The notes under the pieces: model-generated
What the model saw: only the letters and a program-made list of their open reading frames with translations
Database searches by the model: none
What the model was told of the DNA's origin: nothing
Made by a program: the position numbers and the translations under genes
NCBI GenBank assembly: GCA_016716265.1
Contig: JADJWQ010000006.1
Coordinates: 3,065,501 to 3,129,500, forward strand
Source of the DNA: Planctomycetota bacterium
GTDB lineage: Bacteria > Planctomycetota > UBA1135 > UBA2386
Length of the DNA: 64,000 nucleotides
Reading direction: 5' to 3'
Shown here: positions 62,745-64,000 of the stretch, piece by piece
How the letters are laid out: every line of letters starts with the position of its first letter
Position numbering within the stretch: position 1 is the first letter of the stretch

Positions 62745-64000
62745 TCACTCGAAGCGGATCTCGATCGGATTGCTCGGCAGCCACGGCGCCGCGCTCACGC
62801 CGGTCTCGATCAGAGCGGCGAAGCTCAGCTCGAGACCGATCAGCGCGGGCGGCAGGGCCGGCAGCAGGTCGAAGCCGAGCCGCGCGGCCGCATTGCCACG
62901 GGCATCGAGTGTGCCCAGGAGACCGCCGAACAGCGGGCCGGGCGCGGCCAGCAACGCGGGCGCGAGGCCGTCCAGGCCGATCGGCAGCACGTCGCCGCCC
63001 GGCAGGGCGAAGCCGGGCCAACGGCCGGCGAAGCTGCCGAGCAATGCGTAGCCTCGCCCGGCCGCGCTCGGCGGCGCATCGACGAGCATCGTGACCGCGA
63101 CGGGCGCCGCGACGGGCACGACGCGCACGGGGGCCGACAATACCGGCAGCCGCAGCACCTCGTCGGCGGCGGCGCCGAGCAGCTCGGCGTCGCGATCGCC
63201 GCTGAACTCCCACAGCATGACGCCGCCGAGCGCCTCGGCCTTGGCCAGCCACGCCTTCTCGCGCACCGACCGCGGATCGTCGTAGCTGATCGTTGCGCGG
63301 CGCGAGGCCGAGTGGAGCCAGGGCACGCGGGCCTCGCCGCTCCGGCTCGCGACCCAGTCGCCCTGCCCCAGGTAGCGGTCGCGCACGTCGGTCCAGTCGA
63401 ATACGCCGTTCTCCCAGGTGCCGAACGGAGCCGGGCCCGAGTAGGGCGCATAGAGCCCGTGCTGGCCGCCGCTGCCGACGTTGCCGAAGCCACGGCCGTA
63501 GCATGGCACGCCGATCTGCAGCCGGTCGGACGGCACTCCGCGATCGAGATAGAGGCGCACGGCGGCGGCGACGGTGAACGCCGTGTGATAGGGCTGCGGC
63601 GTCGGGTCGGCGCTCGCCGGGTGCAGCGGCGCATTGAAGTTGGTGACCGGGTCCGCCGCGCCCCCCCACGGCCCGTGCAGGTCGTAGCTGAGGACGTTGA
63701 GCCAGTCGACGATCGGCCAGATGCTCTCGATCTCGAAGTTCGCGGCGATCGCCGGGTTCGCGGGCACCGCGATCGACAGCAGGAAGCGCTTGCCGAGCTG
63801 CGTGCCGCGCGCGTCGAGCTGCTGCCGCAGCTCGCGCAGGAACATCGTGTAGTTCTGGCGGTCGGCCGGTCGCGTGACATTGCTGCCGAGCCCGCCGGAC
63901 ACCGGATACTCCCAGTCGAGGTCGACGCCGTCGAAGTCGTAGGTCGAGACGAAGTCGACGCACGACTGCGCGAACGCGGCTCGCGACTGCGCCGTGAGCA
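62745..64000 (-). CDS. GH18 family (chitinase-like) glycosidase, 5' partial
   Basis: The C-terminal part (about 418 residues) of a glycosyl hydrolase family 18 enzyme, whose N-terminus lies beyond the window. The frame runs through the window edge with the catalytic block YDFDGVDLDWEYP (DxxDxDxE, proton-donor Glu at the end; about 63909-63947). The TIM-barrel strands continue with QNYTMFLRELRQQL, WLNVLSYDLHGPWGG, VPCYGRGF, GVFDWTDVRDRYL, ISYDDPRSVREKAWLAKAEALGGVMLWEFSGD and LLGAAADEVL, which closes the barrel. This would hydrolyse beta-1,4-linked N-acetylglucosamine polymers. The last about 120 residues are the tail module, ending SNPIEIRFE. Confidence 0.9.
   Translation of the reverse strand, partial: LTAQSRAAFAQSCVDFVSTYDFDGVDLDWEYPVSGGLGSNVTRPADRQNYTMFLRELRQQLDARGTQLGKRFLLSIAVPANPAIAANFEIESIWPIVDWLNVLSYDLHGPWGGAADPVTNFNAPLHPASADPTPQPYHTAFTVAAAVRLYLDRGVPSDRLQIGVPCYGRGFGNVGSGGQHGLYAPYSGPAPFGTWENGVFDWTDVRDRYLGQGDWVASRSGEARVPWLHSASRRATISYDDPRSVREKAWLAKAEALGGVMLWEFSGDRDAELLGAAADEVLRLPVLSAPVRVVPVAAPVAVTMLVDAPPSAAGRGYALLGSFAGRWPGFALPGGDVLPIGLDGLAPALLAAPGPLFGGLLGTLDARGNAAARLGFDLLPALPPALIGLELSFAALIETGVSAAPWLPSNPIEIRFE

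Overview
The window is very GC-rich (around 70% by eye) and carries several gene families typical of Planctomycetota: a DUF1549/DUF1553 protein next to a DUF1501 protein, PSCyt1-type haem domains, a sulfatase, ECF sigma factors paired with Ser/Thr kinases, and many exported proteins. Flagellar L-ring and P-ring genes show a Gram-negative envelope. The source is most likely a flagellated planctomycete from a less-studied lineage. That placement is inferred from gene content; no rRNA or other marker gene is present.

Layout. 1-5.4 kb: the 3' part of a UMF1-type MFS transporter, then the DUF1549-LamG-DUF1553 protein and its DUF1501 partner. 5.4-10.1 kb, minus strand: a large lipoprotein of unknown function and an overlapping imuA-imuB mutagenesis pair. 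10.4-23.5 kb, plus strand: an exported helical-repeat protein, then a compact flagellar rod/hook operon (flgD-flgE-flgF-flgG-flgA-flgH-flgI-flgJ-flgN-flgK-flgL plus one small ORF) with many 1-4 base overlaps and a possible sigma-54 promoter in front. 23.6-27.1 kb: a DUF2071 protein, an alkaline phosphatase that seems to lack its C-terminal zinc-ligand segment, a small lipoprotein and a DoxX-like membrane protein.

27.3-36.4 kb is the most striking part. A CHRD-domain exported protein is followed by a lipoprotein with two haem motifs, a cytochrome with 18 CXXCH motifs, and a predicted outer-membrane beta-barrel with three CXXCH motifs on its periplasmic N-terminus. The last three genes overlap by 4 bases each. 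A DNRLRE-type exported protein follows. This looks like a porin-cytochrome conduit moving electrons across the outer membrane, in an arrangement unlike the standard MtrCAB or PioAB sets.

36.4-42.7 kb: a Ser/Thr kinase, acetate kinase, an M20D amidohydrolase and a Tat-exported NAD-binding dehydratase-like protein. 43.2-49.3 kb: an SBBP beta-propeller protein and a kinase-WD40 protein divergent from an ECF sigma factor. 49.4-55.5 kb: a PLP aminotransferase, a tandem double sulfatase, a small membrane protein and a two-repeat exported protein. 55.6-60.3 kb: a second kinase-propeller/ECF pair, translationally coupled, and a Uma2-type nuclease. 61.0-64.0 kb: an FG-GAP propeller protein and a GH18 chitinase-like enzyme cut by the window end.

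Six exported proteins scattered from 27 to 64 kb end in a similar C-terminal module (a 'P..PAL.G..F..Q....D' segment, then a short final strand near '(T/S)N.L.(L/I).(L/F)'). It looks like a lineage-specific secretion or surface-attachment domain. I saw no tRNA, rRNA, CRISPR array, insertion sequence or replication origin.
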